Positions 9,721 to 17,591 of a stretch of DNA of 64,000 nucleotides are shown piece after piece. A program made the position numbers and the translations under genes. Origin of the DNA: Niabella beijingensis (GTDB lineage: Bacteria; Bacteroidota; Bacteroidia; Chitinophagales; Chitinophagaceae). The DNA lies in contig NZ_JAIQDI010000002.1 in assembly GCF_020034665.1 (NCBI RefSeq), positions 1,364,001 through 1,428,000 of the forward strand. The letters run 5' to 3'. Numbering within the stretch: position 1 is the stretch's first letter; each line of letters begins with the position of its first letter. Under the pieces are notes generated by a model, which ran no database searches, was not told the origin of the DNA, and saw nothing but the letters and a program-made list of their open reading frames with translations.

Positions 9721-10977
9721 ATGAAAAGATTCCTTAGCCCTGAAAGAAGGCGTTGGTTTATTATCGCCATTATTTTTCTGGCCATAGTGTTTAACTATGT
9801 AGACCGGCAGATCGTATCAATACTAAAACCGGTGCTTAAGTCGGAATTTGGGCTCGATGACAGCGGCTATGCAATGATCCTGAATATTTTTACGATTTGT
9901 TACGCAATAATGTATCCGGTTACGGGTTGGCTGGTTGACCGGTTTGGCGCGCGTATGATAATGTTCTATGGAATTATTACCTGGTCCCTGGCCTGTATTG
10001 GCGGCGGTTTGTCCAGGACTATTGGCCAGTTCGGTTTTTTCCGCGGGTTACTTGGAATGGCCGAGCCTACTAATTTTCCCGCGCAGTTAAAAGTAATTGC
10101 AGTGTGGTTTCCCGGTAAACTGCGTGCTACCGCCAATAGCCTTTGTGTGGCAGGCAGTTCCATAGGAGCCATTATTGCACCACCAGTCATTGCATGGCTG
10201 TCCCTCACCTATAGCTGGCAGATCGCTTTTATTACCATGGGTGCGATCGGGGTATTTATTGCTGTATTATGGAAACTGATTTATCGAAATCCCCCGGCAC
10301 ATATCCTGAAGGAAGCCACGGCTTCGTCCGTTGGAGAAACAACGACTGAGTCTTTTAAATGGAAGCAGTTATGGGGAACCCGTAGTTTGTGGGGGATTTT
10401 ATTAATACGTTTCGTCAGCGATCCCGTATGGTATTTCTGTCTTTTCTGGCTGCCGGGTTATTTACAGGAATCGTCAGGGTTTACATTGGCGCAGGTGGGA
10501 ATGATCGGCTGGATACCGTTTTTGTTTGCCGACCTGGGCGCTATCGGGACCTCTGCATGGTCTGATAAAATGGTAAGAAAGGGTTGCCCTCCATTAAGGG
10601 CCAGAAAACGGATGCTTACCCGCGTTGCGATTCTGAGTCCTTTGTGCGCGCTGACACCTTACCTGGGCGGGGCATGGTCTACATTGATTGTATTCAGCAT
10701 TGTAGCGATTGCGTGCCTGAGCTGGTTGTTTACGATCAGTGTAGTGGTGGCCGAAGCCTTCCCGGTAAAAAATGTAGCAAGTGTGCTGGGCATTGCAGGC
10801 GGATTTGGTGCGCTGGGTGCAGTATTGTTTAATTATTTTGTGGGACAGTTCATCGGCACACTGGGTGCCGGAAAAATATTCTTTGCCATGGCTTTTTTAC
10901 ACCCGTTGGCAGTATTGATCCTTTGGACAATGGTGCGACCTGAAAAACCATCAGGTGTGGCAGTAAACAGTAAATAA
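9721..10977 (+). CDS. MFS transporter, ACS family (ExuT/hexuronate-like)
   Basis: This 418-residue protein is a 12-helix inner-membrane major facilitator. The N-terminal FNYVDRQIVSILKPVLK and the loop GWLVDRFGARMIM are hallmarks of the anion:cation symporter (ACS) family, which takes up hexuronates, glucarate and related sugar acids. Another family trait is the helix-4/5 stretch RGLLGMAEPTNFPAQLK. It is the third gene of the operon, 52 bp after SusD. It probably carries the small product released by periplasmic enzymes into the cytosol. A sugar acid is a reasonable guess, but specificity cannot be read from sequence. Confidence 0.85.
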   Translation: MKRFLSPERRRWFIIAIIFLAIVFNYVDRQIVSILKPVLKSEFGLDDSGYAMILNIFTICYAIMYPVTGWLVDRFGARMIMFYGIITWSLACIGGGLSRTIGQFGFFRGLLGMAEPTNFPAQLKVIAVWFPGKLRATANSLCVAGSSIGAIIAPPVIAWLSLTYSWQIAFITMGAIGVFIAVLWKLIYRNPPAHILKEATASSVGETTTESFKWKQLWGTRSLWGILLIRFVSDPVWYFCLFWLPGYLQESSGFTLAQVGMIGWIPFLFADLGAIGTSAWSDKMVRKGCPPLRARKRMLTRVAILSPLCALTPYLGGAWSTLIVFSIVAIACLSWLFTISVVVAEAFPVKNVASVLGIAGGFGALGAVLFNYFVGQFIGTLGAGKIFFAMAFLHPLAVLILWTMVRPEKPSGVAVNSK

Positions 10978-10985
10978 AAAATAAT

Positions 10986-12377
10986 ATGTCAAAAACAATT
11001 ACAGAACCGACCAGGGAAATTGCAGTGCGAAAGGAAACTGATGTACTGGTGATTGGCGGAGGACCTTCAGGAATTATGGCTGCCCTGGCGGCCGCCGAGG
11101 ATGGATTAAATGTAATGCTCATCGAAAGCCGCAGCTTTGTTGGGGGTAATATGACGATTGGGCTTCCCATACTGGGGTTTCTTGGTCAGAAGGGTAACCA
11201 GATCATTAAAGGTCTCCCGCAGCAATTGATTGACCGGTTAAAAGCGGTACAGGCCTCCAGCGAGCACCGGCCCTGTCCTCTGCATATGAGTCTGACGCTG
11301 GTGGAACCGGAAGCGGTAAAAACAGTAGCCCTGCAAATGCTGGTAGAAAGAAAAGTGGAGGTATTGTTCTATGCGTTCTGTGCAGGAGTGGTGATGGAGG
11401 ACGATGCATTGAAAGGGGTGATCATCGAAAGCAAAGCAGGACGTGAAGCAATATTGGCTAAAACGGTTATAGATTGCAGCGGCGATGCTGATGTGGCTTA
11501 TCGCGCAGGGGTCCCCTGTGAATACGGGAATGAGCAGGGGGGTGTACAGCCCCCGACACTGATGTTTTGCCTGGGTGGGGTCGATACAGAAAAATTGCGC
11601 ACAAGCGTTGCCGAAGAACCCAGGACCTATTTAACTGATTTTATTCCTGCTGAATACTTCGGCCAGAACAATCAGTTTGTACTGGTAGGTATGCGGAACC
11701 TGGTAAAAAAAGCACAGGAGGCGGGATTGACATTGACAACGGAGCGTACTATTCTCATTACCGGTCTGCGTAAGGGAGAGGTGTGGGTGAACATGACGCG
11801 CGTGAACGGCGTAAATGGTACGGATCCCGGCAGCCTTACTTATGGAGAAATAGAGGGCCGGCACCAGATACAGGACATTCAGCAATACCTGATCCAATAT
11901 GTGCCGGGATTTGAGCAGGCCTATTTCCTGAAAACGGCTCCTTTCATCGGCATCAGGGAAACGAGACGGATACAGGGGCATTATACCATGACCCGGGAAG
12001 ACATTATGAGCTGCCGCCATTTTGAAGATGCAATAGCAGTGGCCAGCTATCCGTTGGATATACACCATCCACAGGGAGGTGGCTGTACGCTGGAATGGTG
12101 TGGCGATTGCTATGACATTCCCTATCGTTCATTGATCCCTCAAAAAATTAAAAACCTTATTGTGGCCGGACGCTGCATTTCCACAACGCATGAAGCCATG
12201 TCTGCCATCCGTGTAATGGCGCCTTGTATGGCGATGGGCGAAGCCGCAGGCCGTGCAGCAAAGATGGCTGTAAGAGCAGGTGTACAGCCGGCAGCTATTG
12301 ATGTAAAGAAACTGCAGGAGGAGCTCCTTGGTAAAGGGGCATACCTGCGTGTTGCTCCGGAAGTGCCGGTATCATAA
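10986..12377 (+). CDS. FAD-dependent oxidoreductase (FAD_oxidored family)
   Basis: The 463-residue protein begins with a dinucleotide-binding Rossmann motif, VIGGGPSGIMAALAAAEDG (GGGPSG at residues 24-29), followed by an acidic ribose-binding end LIES. It then shows FVGGNMTIG, the conserved DCSGDADVAYRAG motif and a C-terminal AGRCISTTHEAMSAIRVM...MGEAAG stretch that binds the FAD again. These are marks of the FAD_oxidored family, often found in Bacteroidota sugar-utilisation loci. There is no signal peptide, so it should be cytosolic. It follows the MFS gene by 8 bp and may oxidise the imported compound; the substrate is unknown. Confidence 0.85.
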   Translation: MSKTITEPTREIAVRKETDVLVIGGGPSGIMAALAAAEDGLNVMLIESRSFVGGNMTIGLPILGFLGQKGNQIIKGLPQQLIDRLKAVQASSEHRPCPLHMSLTLVEPEAVKTVALQMLVERKVEVLFYAFCAGVVMEDDALKGVIIESKAGREAILAKTVIDCSGDADVAYRAGVPCEYGNEQGGVQPPTLMFCLGGVDTEKLRTSVAEEPRTYLTDFIPAEYFGQNNQFVLVGMRNLVKKAQEAGLTLTTERTILITGLRKGEVWVNMTRVNGVNGTDPGSLTYGEIEGRHQIQDIQQYLIQYVPGFEQAYFLKTAPFIGIRETRRIQGHYTMTREDIMSCRHFEDAIAVASYPLDIHHPQGGGCTLEWCGDCYDIPYRSLIPQKIKNLIVAGRCISTTHEAMSAIRVMAPCMAMGEAAGRAAKMAVRAGVQPAAIDVKKLQEELLGKGAYLRVAPEVPVS

Positions 12378-12394
12378 ATTAAACAATTCAGAAA

Positions 12395-13315
12395 ATGAGG
12401 TCATTTGGCAGAAGACGTTTTTTAAAAGGAATGGGTGCTGCAGCATTGCTGCCTGTGTTGCCCGCTTTCAGCAAGGATGCAGGAATTTCAGCCGGCAAGG
12501 TCGGAGCACATCGTGTGATGAGCTGCAACATCCGTGTACCGCTTGATGAAGATGAAACAAAAGGAATGGGCTGGTCGGTGCGGAAAGCAATTTGCCTGAA
12601 GATGATCAAAGACCAACGACCGGATATTGTTGGCTTGCAGGAAGTGTTAAAAGTGCAGGCGGATGATCTCAGGAGTTATTTGTCTTCCTACCAGTTATTC
12701 GGTTTTGAAGGTCCGGAAATGGATCCTCATCCAACAGGCTATTACGGTATCGCCAAGAACCCGATACTTTTTTCCAGAGACCGGTATGAATTGCTTACAG
12801 GCGGCACTTACTGGCTTTCCGAAACACCGCTGGTAGCAGGAAGTAAGTCCTGGGATACCGCCCGGGCCAGGCACGCGAACTGGGTGCGGCTCAGAGAGAA
12901 GAAAACCGGGAAAGAAATAAGAATGATCAACCTGCACCTGGATCATATTTCTGCTGAAGCAAAAGTCCGGCAGGCAAAGATGGTGGTGGCAGAAAGCGCG
13001 CAGTACCCGCCGGAATATACCCAGCTGCTTACCGGCGATTTTAATAGCAGATTTGACAGTAACGTGTTCGAACCGGTACGGAATGGAGGCTGGAAAGAAA
13101 GTTATGAAACGATCCACGGAGAAAAAGAAGCGGGCTTTACCGGTCATGAATTTCAGGGCACTGCTTATGAAAAAGGTCCTTCCAAAGGCAGGATCGATTA
13201 TATCTGGTACCGGGGAAAAGCAAAGCCGGTAAATGCGGAGATCATTAAAGATAGTATCAACGGGAAATATCCCAGTGATCATTTTTTTATGCAGACTGAT
13301 TTTGTCATTGAATAA
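12395..13315 (+). CDS. Exported endonuclease/exonuclease/phosphatase-fold hydrolase
   Basis: This 306-residue protein has the EEP (DNase I-like) fold. Catalytic landmarks are visible in order: the Asn in MSCNIR, the metal-binding Glu in VGLQEV, NLHLDH, the GDFNSR motif and the terminal SDHF histidine. The N-terminus has an arginine-rich segment RRRFLKG before a hydrophobic stretch, resembling a Tat signal, so export of the folded enzyme is likely. EEP enzymes in such loci are usually phosphodiesterases acting on sugars, inositol phosphates or lipids rather than nucleic acids. It is the fifth gene of the operon, 17 bp after the oxidoreductase. Confidence 0.85.
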   Translation: MRSFGRRRFLKGMGAAALLPVLPAFSKDAGISAGKVGAHRVMSCNIRVPLDEDETKGMGWSVRKAICLKMIKDQRPDIVGLQEVLKVQADDLRSYLSSYQLFGFEGPEMDPHPTGYYGIAKNPILFSRDRYELLTGGTYWLSETPLVAGSKSWDTARARHANWVRLREKKTGKEIRMINLHLDHISAEAKVRQAKMVVAESAQYPPEYTQLLTGDFNSRFDSNVFEPVRNGGWKESYETIHGEKEAGFTGHEFQGTAYEKGPSKGRIDYIWYRGKAKPVNAEIIKDSINGKYPSDHFFMQTDFVIE

Positions 13316-13326
13316 AAATTGATATA

Positions 13327-14436
13327 ATGAAAAAAAGAATATTGGGTGGCCTGCTTTGGTGCCTGCTGGGTACAACGCCTGCGTTTTCTCAGGGTAATTA
13401 TCAGAAACCTGCATTGGAGCAGAAGGGGTCCTGGTCACTGATCATGGTGCCCGACCTGCAGAATTATGTAAAGTGGCAGCGGAATCAGCCATTGATAGAT
13501 CTTATGATGGCATGGATTATAGATAATATTGATACCCTCAATATAAAGATGGTAATGGGGGTAGGTGACCTGGTGGAAAATGATGGAAAGATCACGAATG
13601 ATTACGATGGCGACCAGACCTCGAAAAGCCAGTGGGAATATGTTTCCAGGGCTTTTGGGAAACTGGATGGGAAAGTGCCGTATATCGCAGCAACGGGTAA
13701 TCATGATTATAGTATCGACCGGCAGGGTAACCGCACCTCACAATACAGCCAGTTCTTTGTTCCTGAAAAGAATCATTTGAACCAGAAATTACTGGTTCAG
13801 AATACCCGGAATGCACAGGGACAGCCCACGCTGGAAAATGCGGCGTATGAAATAAAGGGATTGAATGGTAAAGATTATCTGTTCATGACCGTGGAGGATG
13901 GTCCAAGGGATACAGTGCTCACATGGGCGAAAAATGTAACAGCGCTTTCGCAATACCAGGATCACCGGGTGATTCTGGCCACACATGAATTTTTAAATAC
14001 AAAGGATAAACGTACCACCGGTGAGGTGAACTGGATCTGGTGGGAACCGTATAACGTAAATAATATGATCCAGAAGTCACCACGCATCAAATTGCCGGAT
14101 GCTAATAATGGTCAGCACATCTGGGAAAAAACGGTGCAACCCTCTTCTAATATTGAGCTGGTGTTGTGTGGTCATATTTCAGGAGAAGGATACCGGAAGG
14201 ACAAGAATGCTGCCGGTAAAACGGTGCATCAGCTGCTGTTTGATGCACAGTCAATGGGCGGTGGCCACCGTTATGGAAACGGGGGAGATGGCTGGTTACG
14301 TATTCTTGAATTCTTCCCGGACGGTAAAACGGTGAAAGTAAAAACGTTCTCACCGCTCTTCGGAATTTCGCCTGCTTCACAGTCCTTTGCGTGGAAAAAA
14401 GATGCCCGGAATGAATTTACATTCAGGTTTGACTGA
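13327..14436 (+). CDS. Secreted calcineurin-like metallophosphoesterase
   Basis: The protein has 369 residues, with a signal peptide ending near PAFSQ. The metallophosphoesterase motifs follow: the first aspartate in MVPDLQ, GVGDLVEN, GNHDY, a histidine in LATHEFLN and GHISGEG. These coordinate two metal ions and cleave phosphomonoesters or diesters. It closes the operon, 11 bp after the EEP gene. Two phosphoesterases of different folds plus a SusCD pair suggest that the imported polymer carries phosphate or phosphodiester groups (inference). The protein appears full length. Confidence 0.85.
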   Translation: MKKRILGGLLWCLLGTTPAFSQGNYQKPALEQKGSWSLIMVPDLQNYVKWQRNQPLIDLMMAWIIDNIDTLNIKMVMGVGDLVENDGKITNDYDGDQTSKSQWEYVSRAFGKLDGKVPYIAATGNHDYSIDRQGNRTSQYSQFFVPEKNHLNQKLLVQNTRNAQGQPTLENAAYEIKGLNGKDYLFMTVEDGPRDTVLTWAKNVTALSQYQDHRVILATHEFLNTKDKRTTGEVNWIWWEPYNVNNMIQKSPRIKLPDANNGQHIWEKTVQPSSNIELVLCGHISGEGYRKDKNAAGKTVHQLLFDAQSMGGGHRYGNGGDGWLRILEFFPDGKTVKVKTFSPLFGISPASQSFAWKKDARNEFTFRFD

Positions 14437-14481
14437 TGAAGGACGGGCTGTTCACCGACTATTATTTTAACACCCCTGTTT

Positions 14482-14757
14482 TCAAACTGGTTGACCAGAT
14501 GAGTGGGTGTCTGGCCAACCGTTGATGAGCTGATGAAAATAAGCGGCATTGCCTCGTTTCAGCTTCTTTTCGCGAATGAGCATATCTCTTTTTGAAGGGA
14601 GTTCTTCCACGTATATCCATATCCATGGGACTTTACTTTTTGTATATAAACTCTGTCCCTGATTATGTAACTGCAAATGGGCAACAGGGTGCTGCGTAGA
14701 CCCATTGTAGTAAGTGTTGTCAACAACACTCCGGATGATGTAAACATAGAAAGCCAT
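14482..14757 (-). CDS. GIY-YIG (UPF0213-like) nuclease domain protein
   Basis: From the ATG at 14755-14757 this is a 91-residue single-domain protein of the GIY-YIG superfamily. Its GIY equivalent is FYVYIIRS and its YIG equivalent YYNGST. Later come QSLYTKSKVPWIWIYVEELPSK-like and REKKLKRG segments typical of the UPF0213 branch. The invariant catalytic Arg position is not obvious. These stand-alone proteins are common in Bacteroidota and their role is unknown. It lies just outside the left end of the integrated element. Before the insertion it would have been the gene directly downstream of tRNA-Asp and its terminator. Confidence 0.8.
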   Translation of the reverse strand: MAFYVYIIRSVVDNTYYNGSTQHPVAHLQLHNQGQSLYTKSKVPWIWIYVEELPSKRDMLIREKKLKRGNAAYFHQLINGWPDTHSSGQPV

Positions 14758-14763
14758 ATATTC

Positions 14764-14795
14764 AAAAAGGTCCACTTATGAAAGTGGACCTTTTT
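14764..14795 (-). terminator. Intrinsic terminator, formerly downstream of tRNA-Asp
   Basis: A perfect 14-bp inverted repeat with a 4-base loop, flanked by A and T runs (AAAAAGGTCCACTT / AAGTGGACCTTTTT), works in either direction. Its T tract is part of the left att core. In the uninterrupted chromosome it would begin directly after the tRNA-Asp 3' end. Confidence 0.7.
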
Positions 14796-14810
14796 GCGGA
14801 CCGGACGGGA
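14791..14810. repeat. attL core (duplicate of tRNA-Asp 3' end)
   Basis: This 20-bp sequence is identical to the one at 56891-56910. Only the last 14 bases of the tRNA are present, and the sequence diverges right after it, so there is no second tRNA here. It marks the tRNA-distal junction of the element. Confidence 0.8.
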
Positions 14811-15121
14811 TAAGTCACTCGCCCATATTTCGCTGATTATCAATATAGATTCTTTTCTGGTCTACTTTTAGTCTACTTCCAAGAGCTAAATTTCACAAAT
14901 CTTACCACACTTTATAACGCTTAACGTTGACATTATAAAGTTACGCTACTTTTCATTTAATCTTTTTTTAACCGTGCATTTTTTACTGGTTTTAATCGGT
15001 TTGTACCACCAGACCGCCTTTAAATAAAGTGTAGGAAACAGGCTCTTGGATTTGATTTCATATTTCAGTAAATTTATGCTGCTAATCATATTATTATTTT
15101 ACCTAAAAACACTAAAAGATT
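14811..15121. other. Left internal end of the element
   Basis: This 311-bp segment has no gene. It holds the double GTCTACTT motif at 14859-14878. The rest is A+T-rich and presumably contains the promoter of the first element gene and part of the integrase or excisionase binding region. No strong hairpin is seen. Confidence 0.5.
14859..14878 (+). promoter_or_regulatory. Candidate integrase arm-type sites, left end
   Basis: GGTCTACTTTTAGTCTACTT contains two direct copies of GTCTACTT 11 bp apart. It lies 49 bp inside the left core. The same 20 bp with one substitution occurs inside the right end at 56741-56760. Matching paired motifs near both ends are what arm-binding sites of tyrosine integrases look like; no binding is shown. 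Confidence 0.55.
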
Positions 15122-15826
15122 ATGAAGAAGGTACTTTCTATTTTCGCATTCGAACGTCCTGTAGATTACGATCACATTTCCAAATCATTTTACAAAACTC
15201 ATCAACAACGGTTAGATATCCGTGAAACATGGCCGGCCAGGGCTACCCGCCGAATGTTAATAACAGATTATTGGGGCAATGCAACCATCCATTTCTTACT
15301 ATTATTAGGGCTTGCAACGTTCATTACTTCATTTTTTAACAGCCAGCCAAATGTTGCTTATTTCTCAACTTCTGTATTAGCTGCTATTGTCGTAAGCATC
15401 CCTTTATTCCCGCTTCTTTATCTGCCCATTTTTAATCGCGAATTTCTCCCTAATCTGGAAACCGTAATAGCTACCTATCAAAATGAAGAACGTGCCTGGA
15501 TGGCAAAATGCAAACAAGATCAGCCTGACAACAGAACATTGCTTCTTCTTTTCTATGTATTTGACAAAGCAGGCAAGGTAAACTACCTTTCTCCTAATGA
15601 TAAATGCGCCGTCCTGCTCTCCAGAATCTTTGGGGTAGCTACTAAAAGTATGAGAACTGACCTTGATCTGGTATTCAAAAAGGAAAAACGTGAAAAACTG
15701 GACCCTCGGGGCCGCGTTGAGGTAGGCAAAAATTTTAATGAGGCCTTTACGATCTTAGAAACAATGCAGTTCTCAGAAGGCATAAAATTGTTAAAGGAAT
15801 TAGAACAAAAATTCCTGCGACCCTAA
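15122..15826 (+). CDS. Unrecognised two-helix membrane protein
   Basis: I do not recognise this 234-residue protein. Two hydrophobic segments (about residues 57-75 and 82-102) suggest a membrane hairpin with both termini on the cytosolic side. The C-terminal half is soluble and basic, with a block KSMRTDLDLVFKKEKREK and a region predicted to be helical up to the end. It is the first gene inside the left end of the element and reads inward. Its place next to the HTH excisionase-like gene suggests a backbone role rather than cargo, but no function can be assigned. Confidence 0.7.
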   Translation: MKKVLSIFAFERPVDYDHISKSFYKTHQQRLDIRETWPARATRRMLITDYWGNATIHFLLLLGLATFITSFFNSQPNVAYFSTSVLAAIVVSIPLFPLLYLPIFNREFLPNLETVIATYQNEERAWMAKCKQDQPDNRTLLLLFYVFDKAGKVNYLSPNDKCAVLLSRIFGVATKSMRTDLDLVFKKEKREKLDPRGRVEVGKNFNEAFTILETMQFSEGIKLLKELEQKFLRP

Positions 15827-15932
15827 TAATTGTAAGAAAAGCATCAGAAAAGCACTTTTTAGCTAGAAACAAGTATACTTAGCCCATATTCCACTTTCCA
15901 TAAAATCACTTTAGCTGATTAAATCAGTTAAA

Positions 15933-16268
15933 ATGAAAAACAATGGAAATGGTGTGCAGTCTGCAACACCAATGCTGTTCCCCGTTGACCCGGAACAGTT
16001 CTGGCAGACATTACGCGTATTGATACGCGAGGAAATCGGACAGTTAGAAAAACGCCCCCCACCAGCTACCAGTTATAACACCTCTGGGCTGACCTACAAA
16101 CCACTCTATAAAATTAGTGAGGTTTGTCATCTATTCCAGGTTACCAAGCCTACTATTTACGACTGGATCAAACATGGAAAGTTAAAGCCCTACAAAATCC
16201 GCACGAGGGTATACTTCCTTTGGAACGACATACAGCAATTGTTGCAACCAGATGTCGCTCCACCTTAA
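15933..16268 (+). CDS. HTH_17 (MerR/excisionase-type) DNA-binding protein
   Basis: This 111-residue protein ends in a winged helix-turn-helix of the excisionase type: YKISEVCHLFQVTKPTIYDWIKHGKLKPYKIRTRVYF, which here spans about residues 65-102 and is the family's hallmark. The N-terminal third is a short helical region with a proline-rich linker. Such proteins in Bacteroidota mobile elements control excision by bending the att site or act as regulators. Its place near the left end, across the circle from the integrase, fits an excisionase (inference). Confidence 0.8.
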   Translation: MKNNGNGVQSATPMLFPVDPEQFWQTLRVLIREEIGQLEKRPPPATSYNTSGLTYKPLYKISEVCHLFQVTKPTIYDWIKHGKLKPYKIRTRVYFLWNDIQQLLQPDVAPP

Positions 16269-16369
16269 GGAATTTAGGCAACACTGCCTGATAATCAACT
16301 TTTCAATTCACAAGACAATTCAAAAAGAGGCTTTATCCACTAATTTGAGTAAATTTGGATGTATCGGAA

Positions 16370-16870
16370 ATGAGCAACAGCAGCATTAGTAAAAAGGAAG
16401 TGTACCTTGTACGCTGGAAGCAACAAAAAAATCATGTCGAAATTTTCGACAGCTTGGAAGTTTTTGCAGCCAGCTACCCGAGATATGACTTGTCAGTACT
16501 GACGGATGCTCTTGCTTTTGGGAAAACCGTTTTTGAAGATGAAGCAGTTTATATCGAAAAAAAAGCGATCGTATCTGCTCCTAAACCGGATTTTCCGCGT
16601 ATGTTTTTTTGGGAATTTAATTACGACAGGATCGACTGGATGGCAAACGCCAGCACTGTAATACAACGGGTGCTTGAACGCGGGTCTGCCAAACACTGGG
16701 ATGAACTTGTCCGCTATTATAGTAAAGACACCATTATTAATTTCCTGAAGGAACGCATCACCTTTTTGCCAGATGAGTGCATAGATGAAGCTTCTTTATT
16801 CTTTAACCTGAATAAAGAGGACATGCTATGTTACAAACGCAAACTGTCTCAGAAAATACCCTGGCTTTAA
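16370..16870 (+). CDS. DUF6922-like antitoxin of an AbiEii-type pair
   Basis: The ATG at 16370 gives 166 residues. A middle block FFWEFNYDRIDW, VIQRVLERGSAKHWDELVRYY and TIINFLKERI matches the DUF6922 pattern I know from Bacteroidota genes that directly precede AbiEii-type nucleotidyltransferases. The C-terminus (FFNLNKEDMLCYKRKL) may contact the toxin. It overlaps the downstream toxin gene by 43 bp, which implies translational coupling. I infer an antitoxin role from this arrangement; the family itself is not biochemically characterised to my knowledge. A TTG at 16355 is a weaker start. Confidence 0.65.
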   Translation: MSNSSISKKEVYLVRWKQQKNHVEIFDSLEVFAASYPRYDLSVLTDALAFGKTVFEDEAVYIEKKAIVSAPKPDFPRMFFWEFNYDRIDWMANASTVIQRVLERGSAKHWDELVRYYSKDTIINFLKERITFLPDECIDEASLFFNLNKEDMLCYKRKLSQKIPWL

Positions 16871-17520
16871 TCAAACGGCTGATGGCCGATCCCCAACTTA
16901 ATGATTTTTTGTTGGTAGGCGGTACGGCACTTGCGCTTACGATTGGCCACCGCTTGTCGGTTGATATCGATTTATTTGCTTTCGATTCATTTGATGCAGC
17001 CTTAATCGCTAATCACCTAAAATCAGTATACCGTGCAGAGGAAGTGAAACCGCGGGAAAGTAGCCTGATTTGTTTTATTGACCAGGTCAAACTAGATCTT
17101 ATTACCCATCCTTATCCTGAAGTATCTCCCCATAATCAAATAGACGGCATTAGAATAATGTCACTATCAGATATTGCTGCAATGAAACTTCACGCTATCG
17201 TTCGAAGTGGAAGCCGATTAAAAGATTTTGTAGATATCTGTTTTTTGCTGGAGAAAATGCCGCTGGCAGAAATGTATGCCGCATACGAAGAAAAATATTC
17301 TCCGCATTCCAGGGCGGCTGTGGCACGCATGGCCCTAACAGATACATCTGGCGTCAATTTAAATGATGAAATACAGCTATCCTATTTGCCATTCAATTGG
17401 GAAGCAACCAAACAGCGACTGCAAGAGGCACTCGAATTTACTCAAAAGATCTTCCCTGCCATGAAGCAAAATCGTTTCCGAAACGATCCACCCGAAAGGA
17501 AAAGAGGCTTCCGTATGTAG
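16828..17520 (+). CDS. AbiEii/AbiGii-type nucleotidyltransferase toxin
   Basis: The 230-residue protein has the nucleotidyltransferase core of the AbiEii/AbiGii (PF08843-like) toxins. LLVGGTALAL is the GG(S/T) motif and RLSVDIDLF supplies the paired metal-binding aspartates (DID), followed by KLDLITHPYP for the third acidic site. The IMSLSDIAAMKLHAI segment is also conserved in the family. Characterised members add nucleotides to tRNA or GTP-bind and arrest growth, causing phage abortive infection. It overlaps the putative antitoxin gene. The pair probably stabilises the element or defends the host. Confidence 0.8.
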   Translation: MLQTQTVSENTLALIKRLMADPQLNDFLLVGGTALALTIGHRLSVDIDLFAFDSFDAALIANHLKSVYRAEEVKPRESSLICFIDQVKLDLITHPYPEVSPHNQIDGIRIMSLSDIAAMKLHAIVRSGSRLKDFVDICFLLEKMPLAEMYAAYEEKYSPHSRAAVARMALTDTSGVNLNDEIQLSYLPFNWEATKQRLQEALEFTQKIFPAMKQNRFRNDPPERKRGFRM

Positions 17521-17591
17521 CTACCGTTTGGGATTTTCTCACAATTAACATCCCTCGATTCCCCTTTTTTAATAATAAAAGCGCTAAAAAT

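Noticed and set aside
14797..14810. Second tRNA-Asp copy at the left end
   Set aside because: Only the last 14 bases of the tRNA are present; the sequence diverges immediately, so it is an att duplicate and not a tRNA gene.
17397..17591. Longer N-terminus for the primase-like protein
   Set aside because: These 65 codons overlap the toxin gene in another frame and have no domain; the ATG at 17592 fits the family start.
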